Shown: positions 14,501 to 29,660 of the stretch, in pieces
Layout of the letters: every line of letters starts with the position of its first letter
Position numbering within the stretch: the first letter of the stretch is position 1
Source of the DNA: Amia ocellicauda
Lineage: Eukaryota; Chordata; Actinopteri; Amiiformes; Amiidae
Direction: 5' to 3'
Assembly (NCBI RefSeq): GCF_036373705.1
Contig: NC_089851.1
Location: 56,376,997-56,440,996, forward strand
Length of the DNA: 64,000 nt
Program-made: the position numbers and the translations under genes
The notes under the pieces: model-generated
What the model saw: the letters and a program-made list of their open reading frames with translations, nothing else
The model's database searches: none
What the model was told of the DNA's origin: nothing

Positions 14501-17500
14501 CTCTTGATATCTAACTCTCTTGCTTGCTATCGCTCCCCCAATGGTCAGTAGCATAGTAGCATAACAGCAGATCACGGACCACTGTCAATCAGATGCTTGC
14601 CTTGCCGTCCATCCATCCATCTATCCATCTACCTATCTATGACTCTTGATATCTAACTCTCTTGCTTGCTATCGCTCCCCCAATGGTCAGTAGCATAGTA
14701 GCATAACAGCAGATCTCGGACCACTGTCAATCAGATGCTTGCCTTGCCGTCCATCCATCCATCTATCTATCTATCTATCTATGACTCTTGATATCTAACT
14801 CTCTTGCTTGCTATTGCTCCCCCAATGGTCAGTAGCATTGTAGCATAACAGCAGATCACGGACCAATGTCAATCAGATGCTTGCCTTGCCGTCCATCCAT
14901 CCATCTATCTATCTATCTATCTATGACTCTCGATATCTAACTCTCTTGCTTGCTATCGCTCCCCCAATGGTCAGTAGCATAGTAGCATAACAGCAGATCA
15001 CGGACCACTGTCAATCAGATGCTTGCCTTGCCGTCCATCCATCCATCCATCTATCTATCAATCTATCAATGACTCTCGATATCTAACTCTCTTACTTGCT
15101 ATCGCTCCCCCAATGGTCAGTAGCATAGTAGCATAACAGCAGATCACGGACCACTGTCAATCAGATGCTTGCCTTGCCGTCCATCCATCCATCCATCTAT
15201 CTATCTATCTATCAATGACTCTCGATATCTAACTCTCTTACTTGCTATCGCTCCCCCAATGGTCAGTAGCATAGTAGCATAACAGCAGATCACGGACCAC
15301 TGTCAATCAGATGCTTGCCTTGCCGTCCATCCATCCATCCATCTATCTATCTATCTATCAATGACTCTCGATATCTAACTCTCTTACTTGCTATCGCTCC
15401 CCCAATGGTCAGTAGCATAGTAGCATAACAGCAGATCACGGACCACTGTCACTCAGATGCTTGCCTTGCCGTCCATCCATCCATCCATCTATCTATCTAT
15501 CTATCAATGACTCTCGATATCTAACTCTCTTGCTTGCTATCGCTCCCCCAATGGTCAGTAGCATAGTAGCATAACAGCAGATCACGGACCACTGTCACTC
15601 AGATGCTTGCCTTGCCGTCCATCCATCCATCCATCTATCTATCTATCTATCAATGACTCTCGATATCTAACTCTCTTGCTTGATATCGCTCCCCCAATGG
15701 TCAGTAGCATAGTAGCATAACAGCAGATCTCGGACCACTGTCAATCAGATGCTTGCCTTGCCGTCCATCCATCCATCTATCTATCTATCTATCTATGACT
15801 CTTGATATCTAACTCTCTTGCTTGCTATTGCTCCCCCAATGGTCAGTAGCATTGTAGCATAACAGCAGATCACGGACCAATGTCAATCAGATGCTTGCCT
15901 TGCCGTCCATCCATCCATCTATCTATCTATCTATCTATGACTCTCGATATCTAACTCTCTTGCTTGCTATCGCTCCCCCAATGGTCAGTAGCATAGTAGC
16001 ATAACAGCAGATCACGGACCACTGTCAATCAGATGCTTGCCTTGCCGTCCATCCATCCATCCATCTATCTATCAATCTATCAATGACTCTCGATATCTAA
16101 CTCTCTTACTTGCTATCGCTCCCCCAATGGTCAGTAGCATAGTAGCATAACAGCAGATCACGGACCACTGTCAATCAGATGCTTGCCTTGCCGTCCATCC
16201 ATCCATCCATCTATCTATCTATCTATCAATGACTCTCGATATCTAACTCTCTTACTTGCTATCGCTCCCCCAATGGTCAGTAGCATAGTAGCATAACAGC
16301 AGATCACGGACCACTGTCAATCAGATGCTTGCCTTGCCGTCCATCCATCCACCCATCCATCTACCTATCTATGACTCTTGATATCTAACTCTCTTGCTTG
16401 CTATTGCTCCCCCAATGGTCAGTAGCATTGTAGCATAACAGCAGATCACGGACCAATGTCAATCAGATGCTTGCCTTGCCGTCCATCCATCCATCCATCT
16501 ATCTATCTATCTATGACTCTCGATATCTAACTCTCTTGCTTGCTATCGCTCCCCCAATGGTCAGTAGCATAGTAGCATAACAGCAGATCACGGACCACTG
16601 TCAATCAGATGCTTGCCTTGCCGTCCATCCATCCATCCATCTATCTATCAATCTATCAATGACTCTCGATATCTAACTCTCTTACTTGCTATCGCTCCCC
16701 CAATGGTCAGTAGCATAGTAGCATAACAGCAGATCACGGACCACTGTCAATCAGATGCTTGCCTTGCCGTCCATCCATCCATCCATCTATCTATCTATCT
16801 ATCAATGACTCTCGATATCTAACTCTCTTACTTGCTATCGCTCCCCCAATGGTCAGTAGCATAGTAGCATAACAGCAGATCACGGACCACTGTCAATCAG
16901 ATGCTTGCCTTGCCGTCCATCCATCCATCTATCTATCTATCTATCTATCTATGACTCTTGATATCTAACTCTCTTGCTTGCTATCGCTCCCCCAATGGTC
17001 AGTAGCATAGTAGCATAACAGCAGATCACGGACCACTGTCACTCAGATGCTTGCCTTGCCGTCCATCCATCCATCCATCTATCTATCTATCTATCAATGA
17101 CTCTCGATATCTAACTCTCTTGCTTGCTATCGCTCCCCCAATGGTCAGTAGCATAGTAGCATAACAGCAGATCACGGACCACTGTCAATCAGATGCTTGC
17201 CTTGCCGTCCATCCATCCATCTATCCATCTACCTATCTATGACTCTTGATATCTAACTCTCTTGCTTGCTATCGCTCCCCCAATGGTCAGTAGCATAGTA
17301 GCATAACAGCAGATCACGGACCACTGTCAATCAGATGCTTGCCTTGCCGTCCATCCATCCATCCATCTATCTATCTATCTATGACTCTTGATATCTAACT
17401 CTCTTGCTTGATATCGCTCCCCCAATGGTCAGTAGCATAGTAGCATAACAGCAGATCACGGACCACTGTCAATCAGATGCTTGCCTTGCCGTCCATCCAT

Positions 17501-18774
17501 CCACCCATCCATCTACCTATCTATGACTCTTGATATCTAACTCTCTTGCTTGCTATCGCTCCCCCAATGGTCAGTAGCATAGTAGCATAACAGCAGATCA
17601 CGGACCACTGTCAATCAGATGCTTGCCTTGCCGTCCATCCATCCATCCATCTATCTATCTATCTATGACTCTTGATATCTAACTCTCTTGCTTGATATCG
17701 CTCCCCCAATGGTCAGTAGCATAGTAGCATAACAGCAGATCTCGGACCACTGTCAATCAGATGCTTGCCTTGCCGTCCATCCATCCATCTATCTATCTAT
17801 CTATCTATGACTCTTGATATCTAACTCTCTTGCTTGCTATTGCTCCCCCAATGGTCAGTAGCATTGTAGCATAACAGCAGATCACGGACCAATGTCAATC
17901 AGATGCTTGCCTTGCCGTCCATCCATCCATCTATCTATCTATCTATCTATCAATGACTCTCGATATCTAACTCTCTTACTTGCTATCGCTCCCCCAATGG
18001 TCAGTAGCATAGTAGCATAACAGCAGATCACGGACCACTGTCAATCAGATGCTTGCCTTGCCGTCCATCCATCCATCTATCTATCTATCTATCTATCTAT
18101 GACTCTTGATATCTAACTCTCTTGCTTGCTATCGCTCCCCCAATGGTCAGTAGCATAGTAGCATAACAGCAGATCACGGACCACTGTCACTCAGATGCTT
18201 GCCTTGCCGTCCATCCATCCATCCATCTATCTATCTATCTATCAATGACTCTCGATATCTAACTCTCTTGCTTGCTATCGCTCCCCCAATGGTCAGTAGC
18301 ATAGTAGCATAACAGCAGATCACGGACCACTGTCAATCAGATGCTTGCCTTGCCGTCCATCCATCCATCTATCCATCTACCTATCTATGACTCTTGATAT
18401 CTAACTCTCTTGCTTGCTATCGCTCCCCCAATGGTCAGTAGCATAGTAGCATAACAGCAGATCACGGACCACTGTCAATCAGATGCTTGCCTTGCCGTCC
18501 ATCCATCCATCCATCTATCTATCAATCTATCAATGACTCTCGATATCTAACTCTCTTACTTGCTATCGCTCCCCCAATGGTCAGTAGCATAGTAGCATAA
18601 CAGCAGATCACGGACCACTGTCAATCAGATGCTTGCCTTGCCGTCCATCCATCCATCTATCCATCTACCTATCTATGACTCTTGATATCTAACTCTCTTG
18701 CTTGCTATCGCTCCCCCAATGGTCAGTAGCATAGTAGCATAACAGCAGATCTCGGACCACTGTCAATCAGATGC

Positions 18775-21700
18775 TTGCCTTGCCGTCCATCCATCCATCT
18801 ATCTATCTATCTATCTATGACTCTTGATATCTAACTCTCTTGCTTGCTATTGCTCCCCCAATGGTCAGTAGCATTGTAGCATAACAGCAGATCACGGACC
18901 AATGTCAATCAGATGCTTGCCTTGCCGTCCATCCATCCATCTATCTATCTATCTATCTATGACTCTCGATATCTAACTCTCTTGCTTGCTATCGCTCCCC
19001 CAATGGTCAGTAGCATAGTAGCATAACAGCAGATCACGGACCACTGTCAATCAGATGCTTGCCTTGCCGTCCATCCATCCATCCATCTATCTATCAATCT
19101 ATCAATGACTCTCGATATCTAACTCTCTTACTTGCTATCGCTCCCCCAATGGTCAGTAGCATAGTAGCATAACAGCAGATCACGGACCACTGTCAATCAG
19201 ATGCTTGCCTTGCCGTCCATCCATCCATCCATCTATCTATCTATCTATCAATGACTCTCGATATCTAACTCTCTTACTTGCTATCGCTCCCCCAATGGTC
19301 AGTAGCATAGTAGCATAACAGCAGATCACGGACCACTGTCAATCAGATGCTTGCCTTGCCGTCCATCCATCCATCTATCTATCTATCTATGACTCTTGAT
19401 ATCTAACTCTCTTGCTTGCTATCGCTCCCCCAATGGTCAGTAGCATAGTAGCATAACAGCAGATCACGGACCACTGTCACTCAGATGCTTGCCTTGCCGT
19501 CCATCCATCCATCCATCTATCTATCTATCTATCAATGACTCTCGATATCTAACTCTCTTGCTTGCTATCGCTCCCCCAATGGTCAGTAGCATAGTAGCAT
19601 AACAGCAGATCACGGACCACTGTCAATCAGATGCTTGCTTTGCCGTCCATCCATCCATCTATGCATCTACCTATCTATGACTCTTGATATCTAACTCTCT
19701 TGCTTGCTATCGCTCCCCCAATGGTCAGTAGCATAGTAGCATAACAGCAGATCACGGACCACTGTCACTCAGATGCTTGCCTTGCCGTCCATCCATCCAT
19801 CCATCTATCTATCTATCTATCAATGACTCTCGATATCTAACTCTCTTGCTTGCTATCGCTCCCCCAATGGTCAGTAGCATAGTAGCATAACAGCAGATCA
19901 CGGACCACTGTCAATCAGATGCTTGCCTTGCCGTCCATCCATCCATCTATCTATCTATCTATCTATGACTCTTGATATCTAACTCTCTTGCTTGCTATTG
20001 CTCCCCCAATGGTCAGTAGCATTGTAGCATAACAGCAGATCACGGACCAATGTCAATCAGATGCTTGCCTTGCCGTCCATCCATCCATCTATCTATCTAT
20101 CTATCTATGACTCTCGATATCTAACTCTCTTGCTTGCTATCGCTCCCCCAATGGTCAGTAGCATAGTAGCATAACAGCAGATCACGGACCACTGTCAATC
20201 AGATGCTTGCCTTGCCGTCCATCCATCCATCCATCTATCTATCAATCTATCAATGACTCTCGATATCTAACTCTCTTGCTTGCTATCGCTCCCCCAATGG
20301 TCAGTAGCATAGTAGCATAACAGCAGATCACGGACCACTGTCAATCAGATGCTTGCCTTGCCGTCCATCCATCCATCCATCTATCTATCAATCTATCAAT
20401 GACTCTCGATATCTAACTCTCTTACTTGCTATCGCTCCCCCAATGGTCAGTAGCATAGTAGCATAACAGCAGATCACGGACCACTGTCAATCAGATGCTT
20501 GCCTTGCCGTCCATCCATCCATCTATCCATCTACCTATCTATGACTCTTGATATCTAACTCTCTTGCTTGCTATCGCTCCCCCAATGGTCAGTAGCATAG
20601 TAGCATAACAGCAGATCTCGGACCACTGTCAATCAGATGCTTGCCTTGCCGTCCATCCATCCATCTATCCATCTACCTATCTATGACTCTTGATATCTAA
20701 CTCTCTTGCTTGCTATCGCTCCCCCAATGGTCAGTAGCATAGTAGCATAACAGCAGATCACGGACCACTGTCAATCAGATGCTTGCCTTGCCGTCCATCC
20801 ATCCATCCATCTATCTATCAATCTATCAATGACTCTCGATATCTAACTCTCTTACTTGCTATCGCTCCCCCAATGGTCAGTAGCATAGTAGCATAACAGC
20901 AGATCACGGACCACTGTCAATCAGATGCTTGCCTTGCCGTCCATCCATCCATCTATCCATCTACCTATCTATGACTCTTGATATCTAACTCTCTTGCTTG
21001 CTATCGCTCCCCCAATGGTCAGTAGCATAGTAGCATAACAGCAGATCTCGGACCACTGTCAATCAGATGCTTGCCTTGCCGTCCATCCATCCATCTATCT
21101 ATCTATCTATCTATGACTCTTGATATCTAACTCTCTTGCTTGCTATTGCTCCCCCAATGGTCAGTAGCATTGTAGCATAACAGCAGATCACGGACCAATG
21201 TCAATCAGATGCTTGCCTTGCCGTCCATCCATCCATCTATCTATCTATCTATCTATGACTCTCGATATCTAACTCTCTTGCTTGCTATCGCTCCCCCAAT
21301 GGTCAGTAGCATAGTAGCATAACAGCAGATCACGGACCACTGTCAATCAGATGCTTGCCTTGCCGTCCATCCATCCATCCATCTATCTATCAATCTATCA
21401 ATGACTCTCGATATCTAACTCTCTTACTTGCTATCGCTCCCCCAATGGTCAGTAGCATAGTAGCATAACAGCAGATCACGGACCACTGTCAATCAGATGC
21501 TTGCCTTGCCGTCCATCCATCCATCCATCTATCTATCTATCTATCAATGACTCTCGATATCTAACTCTCTTACTTGCTATCGCTCCCCCAATGGTCAGTA
21601 GCATAGTAGCATAACAGCAGATCACGGACCACTGTCAATCAGATGCTTGCCTTGCCGTCCATCCATCCATCTATCTATCTATCTATGACTCTTGATATCT

Positions 21701-24700
21701 AACTCTCTTGCTTGCTATCGCTCCCCCAATGGTCAGTAGCATAGTAGCTTAACAGCAGATCACGGACCACTGTCACTCAGATGCTTGCCTTGCCGTCCAT
21801 CCATCCATCCATCTATCTATCTATCTATCAATGACTCTCGATATCTAACTCTCTTGCTTGCTATCGCTCCCCCAATGGTCAGTAGCATAGTAGCATAACA
21901 GCAGATCACGGACCACTGTCAATCAGATGCTTGCCTTGCCGTCCATCCATCCATCTATGCATCTACCTATCTATGACTCTTGATATCTAACTCTCTTGCT
22001 TGCTATCGCTCCCCCAATGGTCAGTAGCATAGTAGCATAACAGCAGATCACGGACCACTGTCACTCAGATGCTTGCCTTGCCGTCCATCCATCCATCCAT
22101 CTATCTATCTATCTATCAATGACTCTCGATATCTAACTCTCTTGCTTGCTATCGCTCCCCCAATGGTCAGTAGCATAGTAGCATAACAGCAGATCACGGA
22201 CCACTGTCAATCAGATGCTTGCCTTGCCGTCCATCCATCCATCTATCTATCTATCTATCTATGACTCTTGATATCTAACTCTCTTGCTTGCTATTGCTCC
22301 CCCAATGGTCAGTAGCATTGTAGCATAACAGCAGATCACGGACCAATGTCAATCAGATGCTTGCCTTGCCGTCCATCCATCCATCTATCTATCTATCTAT
22401 CTATGACTCTCGATATCTAACTCTCTTGCTTGCTATCGCTCCCCCAATGGTCAGTAGCATAGTAGCATAACAGCAGATCACGGACCACTGTCAATCAGAT
22501 GCTTGCCTTGCCGTCCATCCATCCATCCATCTATCTATCAATCTATCAATGACTCTCGATATCTAACTCTCTTGCTTGCTATCGCTCCCCCAATGGTCAG
22601 TAGCATAGTAGCATAACAGCAGATCACGGACCACTGTCAATCAGATGCTTGCCTTGCCGTCCATCCATCCATCCATCTATCTATCAATCTATCAATGACT
22701 CTCGATATCTAACTCTCTTACTTGCTATCGCTCCCCCAATGGTCAGTAGCATAGTAGCATAACAGCAGATCACGGACCACTGTCAATCAGATGCTTGCCT
22801 TGCCGTCCATCCATCCATCCATCTATCTATCTATCTATCAATGACTCTCGATATCTAACTCTCTTACTTGCTATCGCTCCCCCAATGGTCAGTAGCATAG
22901 TAGCATAACAGCAGATCACGGACCACTGTCAATCAGATGCTTGCCTTGCCGTCCATCCATCCATCTATCTATCTATCTATGACTCTTGATATCTAACTCT
23001 CTTGCTTGCTATCGCTCCCCCAATGGTCAGTAGCATAGTAGCATAACAGCAGATCACGGACCACTGTCACTCAGATGCTTGCCTTGCCGTCCATCCATCC
23101 ATCCATCTATCTATCTATCTATCAATGACTCTCGATATCTAACTCTCTTGCTTGCTATCGCTCCCCCAATGGTCAGTAGCATAGTAGCATAACAGCAGAT
23201 CACGGACCACTGTCAATCAGATGCTTGCTTTGCCGTCCATCCATCCATCTATCCATCTACCTATCTATGACTCTTGATATCTAACTCTCTTGCTTGCTAT
23301 CGCTCCCCCAATGGTCAGTAGCATAGTAGCATAACAGCAGATCACGGACCACTGTCACTCAGATGCTTGCCTTGCCGTCCATCCATCCATCCATCTATCT
23401 ATCTATCTATCAATGACTCTCGATATCTAACTCTCTTGCTTGCTATCGCTCCCCCAATGGTCAGTAGCATAGTAGCATAACAGCAGATCACGGACCACTG
23501 TCAATCAGATGCTTGCCTTGCCGTCCATCCATCCATCTATCTATCTATCTATCTATGACTCTTGATATCTAACTCTCTTGCTTGCTATTGCTCCCCCAAT
23601 GGTCAGTAGCATTGTAGCATAACAGCAGATCACGGACCAATGTCAATCAGATGCTTGCCTTGCCGTCCATCCATCCATCTATCTATCTATCTATCTATGA
23701 CTCTCGATATCTAACTCTCTTGCTTGCTATTGCTCCCCCAATGGTCAGTAGCATTGTAGCATAACAGCAGATCACGGACCAATGTCAATCAGATGCTTGC
23801 CTTGCCGTCCATCCATCCATCTATCTATCTATCTATCTATGACTCTCGATATCTAACTCTTTTGCTTGCTATCGCTCCCCCAATGGTCAGTAGCATAGTA
23901 GCATAACAGCAGATCACGGACCACTGTCAATCAGATGCTTGCCTTGCCGTCCATCCATCCATCCATCTATCTATCAATCTATCAATGACTCTCGATATCT
24001 AACTCTCTTACTTGCTATCGCTCCCCCAATGGTCAGTAGCATAGTAGCATAACAGCAGATCACGGACCACTGTCAATCAGATGCTTGCCTTGCCGTCCAT
24101 CCATCCATCCATCTATCTATCTATCTATCAATGACTCTCGATATCTAACTCTCTTACTTGCTATCGCTCCCCCAATGGTCAGTAGCATAGTAGCATAACA
24201 GCAGATCTCGGACCACTGTCAATCAGATGCTTGCCTTGCCGTCCATCCATCCATCTATCTATCTATCTATCTATGACTCTTGATATCTAACTCTCTTGCT
24301 TGCTATTGCTCCCCCAATGGTCAGTAGCATTGTAGCATAACAGCAGATCACGGACCAATGTCAATCAGATGCTTGCCTTGCCGTCCATCCATCCATCTAT
24401 CTATCTATCTATCTATGACTCTCGATATCTAACTCTCTTGCTTGCTATCGCTCCCCCAATGGTCAGTAGCATAGTAGCATAACAGCAGATCACGGACCAC
24501 TGTCAATCAGATGCTTGCCTTGCCGTCCATCCATCCATCTATCTATCTATCTATCTATCTATGACTCTTGATATCTAACTCTCTTGCTTGCTATCGCTCC
24601 CCCAATGGTCAGTAGCATAGTAGCATAACAGCAGATCACGGACCACTGTCACTCAGATGCTTGCCTTGCCGTCCATCCATCCATCCATCTATCTATCTAT

Positions 24701-27700
24701 CTATCAATGACTCTCGATATCTAACTCTCTTGCTTGCTATCGCTCCCCCAATGGTCAGTAGCATAGTAGCATAACAGCAGATCACGGACCACTGTCAATC
24801 AGATGCTTGCCTTGCCGTCCATCCATCCATCTATCCATCTACCTATCTATGACTCTTGATATCTAACTCTCTTGCTTGCTATCGCTCCCCCAATGGTCAG
24901 TAGCATAGTAGCATAACAGCAGATCACGGACCACTGTCAATCAGATGCTTGCCTTGCCGTCCATCCATCCATCTATCTATCTATCTATCTATCTATGACT
25001 CTTGATATCTAACTCTCTTGCTTGCTATCGCTCCCCCAATGGTCAGTAGCATAGTAGCATAACAGCAGATCACGGACCACTGTCACTCAGATGCTTGCCT
25101 TGCCGTCCATCCATCCATCCATCTATCTATCTATCTATCAATGACTCTCGATATCTAACTCTCTTGCTTGCTATCGCTCCCCCAATGGTCAGTAGCATAG
25201 TAGCATAACAGCAGATCACGGACCACTGTCAATCAGATGCTTGCCTTGCCGTCCATCCATCCATCTATCCATCTACCTATCTATGACTCTTGATATCTAA
25301 CTCTCTTGCTTGCTATCGCTCCCCCAATGGTCAGTAGCATAGTAGCATAACAGCAGATCTCGGACCACTGTCAATCAGATGCTTGCCTTGCCGTCCATCC
25401 ATCCATCTATCTATCTATCTATCTATGACTCTTGATATCTAACTCTCTTGCTTGCTATTGCTCCCCCAATGGTCAGTAGCATTGTAGCATAACAGCAGAT
25501 CACGGACCAATGTCAATCAGATGCTTGCCTTGCCGTCCATCCATCCATCTATCTATCTATCTATCTATCTATGACTCTCGATATCTAACTCTCTTGCTTG
25601 CTATCGCTCCCCCAATGGTCAGTAGCATAGTAGCATAACAGCAGATCACGGACCACTGTCAATCAGATGCTTGCCTTGCCGTCCATCCATCCATCCATCT
25701 ATCTATCAATCTATCAATGACTCTCGATATCTAACTCTCTTACTTGCTATCGCTCCCCCAATGGTCAGTAGCATAGTAGCATAACAGCAGATCACGGACC
25801 ACTGTCAATCAGATGCTTGCCTTGCCGTCCATCCATCCATCCATCTATCTATCTATCTATCAATGACTCTCGATATCTAACTCTCTTACTTGCTATCGCT
25901 CCCCCAATGGTCAGTAGCATAGTAGCATAACAGCAGATCACGGACCACTGTCAATCAGATGCTTGCCTTGCCGTCCATCCATCCATCTATCTATCTATCT
26001 ATGACTCTTGATATCTAACTCTCTTGCTTGCTATCGCTCCCCCAATGGTCAGTAGCATAGTAGCATAACAGCAGATCACGGACCACTGTCACTCAGATGC
26101 TTGCCTTGCCGTCCATCCATCCATCCATCTATCTATCTATCTATCAATGACTCTCGATATCTAACTCTCTTGCTTGCTATCGCTCCCCCAATGGTCAGTA
26201 GCATAGTAGCATAACAGCAGATCACGGACCACTGTCAATCAGATGCTTGCCTTGCCGTCCATCCATCCATCTATCCATCTACCTATCTATGACTCTTGAT
26301 ATCTAACTCTCTTGCTTGCTATCGCTCCCCCAATGGTCAGTAGCATAGTAGCATAACAGCAGATCACGGACCACTGTCACTCAGATGCTTGCCTTGCCGT
26401 CCATCCATCCATCCATCTATCTATCTATCTATCAATGACTCTCGATATCTAACTCTCTTGCTTGCTATCGCTCCCCCAATGGTCAGTAGCATAGTAGCAT
26501 AACAGCAGATCACGGACCTCTGTCAATCAGATGCTTGCCTTGCCGTCCATCCATCCATCTATCTATCTATCTATCTATGACTCTTGATATCTAACTCTCT
26601 TGCTTGCTATTGCTCCCCCAATGGTCAGTAGCATTGTAGCATAACAGCAGATCACGGACCAATGTCAATCAGATGCTTGCCTTGCCGTCCATCCATCCAT
26701 CTATCTATCTATCTATCTATGACTCTCGATATCTAACTCTCTTGCTTGCTATCGCTCCCCCAATGGTCAGTAGCATAGTAGCATAACAGCAGATCACGGA
26801 CCACTGTCAATCAGATGCTTGCCTTGCCGTCCATCCATCCATCCATCTATCTATCAATCTATCAATGACTCTCGATATCTAACTCTCTTACTTGCTATCG
26901 CTCCCCCAATGGTCAGTAGCATAGTAGCATAACAGCAGATCACGGACCACTGTCAATCAGATGCTTGCCTTGCCGTCCATCCATCCATCCATCTATCTAT
27001 CTATCTATCAATGACTCTCGATATCTAACTCTCTTACTTGCTATCGCTCCCCCAATGGTCAGTAGCATAGTAGCATAACAGCAGATCACGGACCACTGTC
27101 ACTCAGATGCTTGCCTTGCCGTCCATCCATCCATCTATCTATCTATCTATGACTCTTGATATCTAACTCTCTTGCTTGCTATCGCTCCCCCAATGGTCAG
27201 TAGCATAGTAGCATAACAGCAGATCACGGACCACTGTCACTCAGATGCTTGCCTTGCCGTCCATCCATCCATCCATCTATCTATCTATCTATCAATGACT
27301 CTCGATATCTAACTCTCTTGCTTGCTATCGCTCCCCCAATGGTCAGTAGCATTGTAGCATAACAGCAGATCACGGACCAATGTCAATCAGATGCTTGCCT
27401 TGCCGTCCATCCATCCATCTATCTATCTATCTATCTATGACTCTCGATATCTAACTCTCTTGCTTGCTATCGCTCCCCCAATGGTCAGTAGCATAGTAGC
27501 ATAACAGCAGATCACGGACCACTGTCAATCAGATGCTTGCCTTGCCGTCCATCCATCCATCTATCTATCTATCTATCTATCTATGACTCTTGATATCTAA
27601 CTCTCTTGCTTGCTATCGCTCCCCCAATGGTCAGTAGCATAGTAGCATAACAGCAGATCACGGACCACTGTCACTCAGATGCTTGCCTTGCCGTCCATCC

Positions 27701-29280
27701 ATCCATCCATCTATCTATCTATCTATCAATGACTCTCGATATCTAACTCTCTTGCTTGCTATCGCTCCCCCAATGGTCAGTAGCATAGTAGCATAACAGC
27801 AGATCACGGACCACTGTCAATCAGATGCTTGCCTTGCCGTCCATCCATCCATCTATCCATCTACCTATCTATGACTCTTGATATCTAACTCTCTTGCTTG
27901 CTATCGCTCCCCCAATGGTCAGTAGCATAGTAGCATAACAGCAGATCTCGGACCACTGTCAATCAGATGCTTGCCTTGCCGTCCATCCATCCATCTATCT
28001 ATCTATCTATCTATGACTCTTGATATCTAACTCTCTTGCTTGCTATTGCTCCCCCAATGGTCAGTAGCATTGTAGCATAACAGCAGATCACGGACCAATG
28101 TCAATCAGATGCTTGCCTTGCCGTCCATCCATCCATCTATCTATCTATCTATCTATCTATGACTCTCGATATCTAACTCTCTTGCTTGCTATCGCTCCCC
28201 CAATGGTCAGTAGCATAGTAGCATAACAGCAGATCACGGACCACTGTCAATCAGATGCTTGCCTTGCCGTCCATCCATCCATCCATCTATCTATCAATCT
28301 ATCAATGACTCTCGATATCTAACTCTCTTACTTGCTATCGCTCCCCCAATGGTCAGTAGCATAGTAGCATAACAGCAGATCACGGACCACTGTCAATCAG
28401 ATGCTTGCCTTGCCGTCCATCCATCCATCCATCTATCTATCTATCTATCAATGACTCTCGATATCTAACTCTCTTACTTGCTATCGCTCCCCCAATGGTC
28501 AGTAGCATAGTAGCATAACAGCAGATCACGGACCACTGTCAATCAGATGCTTGCCTTGCCGTCCATCCATCCATCTATCTATCTATCTATGACTCTTGAT
28601 ATCTAACTCTCTTGCTTGCTATCGCTCCCCCAATGGTCAGTAGCATAGTAGCATAACAGCAGATCACGGACCACTGTCACTCAGATGCTTGCCTTGCCGT
28701 CCATCCATCCATCCATCTATCTATCTATCTATCAATGACTCTCGATATCTAACTCTCTTGCTTGCTATCGCTCCCCCAATGGTCAGTAGCATAGTAGCAT
28801 AACAGCAGATCACGGACCACTGTCAATCAGATGCTTGCCTTGCCGTCCATCCATCCATCTATCCATCTACCTATCTATGACTCTTGATATCTAACTCTCT
28901 TGCTTGCTATCGCTCCCCCAATGGTCAGTAGCATAGTAGCATAACAGCAGATCACGGACCACTGTCACTCAGATGCTTGCCTTGCCGTCCATCCATCCAT
29001 CCATCTATCTATCTATCTATCAATGACTCTCGATATCTAACTCTCTTGCTTGCTATCGCTCCCCCAATGGTCAGTAGCATAGTAGCATAACAGCAGATCA
29101 CGGACCACTGTCAATCAGATGCTTGCCTTGCCGTCCATCCATCCATCTATCTATCTATCTATCTATGACTCTTGATATCTAACTCTCTTGCTTGCTATTG
29201 CTCCCCCAATGGTCAGTAGCATTGTAGCATAACAGCAGATCACGGACCAATGTCAATCAGATGCTTGCCTTGCCGTCCAT
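18775..29280 (+). repeat. Higher-order repeat: eight-monomer unit of about 1.15 kb
   Basis: The monomer class with GCTATTGCTC plus CATTGTAGC plus ACCAATGTC recurs near 18.85, 20.0, 21.14, 22.29, 23.59, 24.31, 25.46, 26.61, 28.05 and 29.20 kb, mostly 1.15 kb apart. In the clearest copies (about 18775-19930, 21085-22230, 25395-26550) the following seven monomers keep a fixed order: short-tract TCTCG monomer, CAATCTATCAATG monomer, TTACTT monomer ending in ATCAATG, short-tract TCTTG monomer with CACTCAG, TTGCTT monomer, CTACCTATC monomer, TTGCTT monomer. Some copies gain or lose one or two monomers; for example the key monomer is doubled near 23.6-23.8 kb. Boundaries are approximate. Confidence 0.8.
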
Positions 29281-29578
29281 CCATCCATCCATCTATCTAT
29301 CAATCTATCAATGACTCTCGATATCTAACTCTCTTACTTGCTATCGCTCCCCCAATGGTCAGTAGCATAGTAGCATAACAGCAGATCACGGACCACTGTC
29401 AATCAGATGCTTGCCTTGCCGTCCATCCATCCATCCATCCATCTATCTATCTATCTATGACTCTCGATATCTAACTCTCTTACTTGCTTTCGCTCACCCA
29501 ATGGTCAGTAGCATAGTAGCATAACAGCAGATCACGGACCACTGTCAATCAGGTGCTTGCCTTGCCGTCCATCCATCC

Positions 29579-29580
<2 letters not shown>

Positions 29581-29660
<80 letters not shown>
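29581..29660 (+). repeat. Expanded (CTAT)20 microsatellite
   Basis: An uninterrupted run of 20 CTAT units inside one monomer; most monomers carry 2-6. The other strand reads (ATAG)n, that is, GATA repeats. It sits at the start of domain 2. Confidence 0.95.

Larger units (their letters stand above)
1..29434 (+). repeat. Satellite array, domain 1 (about 141-149 bp monomer)
   Basis: Head-to-tail tandem repeat, about 200 monomers, all in one orientation. Each monomer reads GACTCT(C/T)GATATC, then an ACTCTCTT(A/G)CTTG stretch, CTCCCCCAATGGTCA, two or three near-copies of AGTAGCAT, CAGATCACGGACCACTGTCA, GCTTGCCTTGCCG, and finally a (CCAT)3-4(CTAT)n tract that sets the length. Several monomer classes are visible. 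Some end in ATCAATGACTCTCG, some have CAATCTATCAATG, some have CTATCCATCTACCTATC, and one has three linked changes (GCTATTGCTC, CATTGTAGC, ACCAATGTC). The classes recur in ordered groups, so this is a higher-order array and not a simple one. No gene, transposon or orientation switch was seen inside. Short open frames crossing it are by-products of the repeat. Confidence 0.97.
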
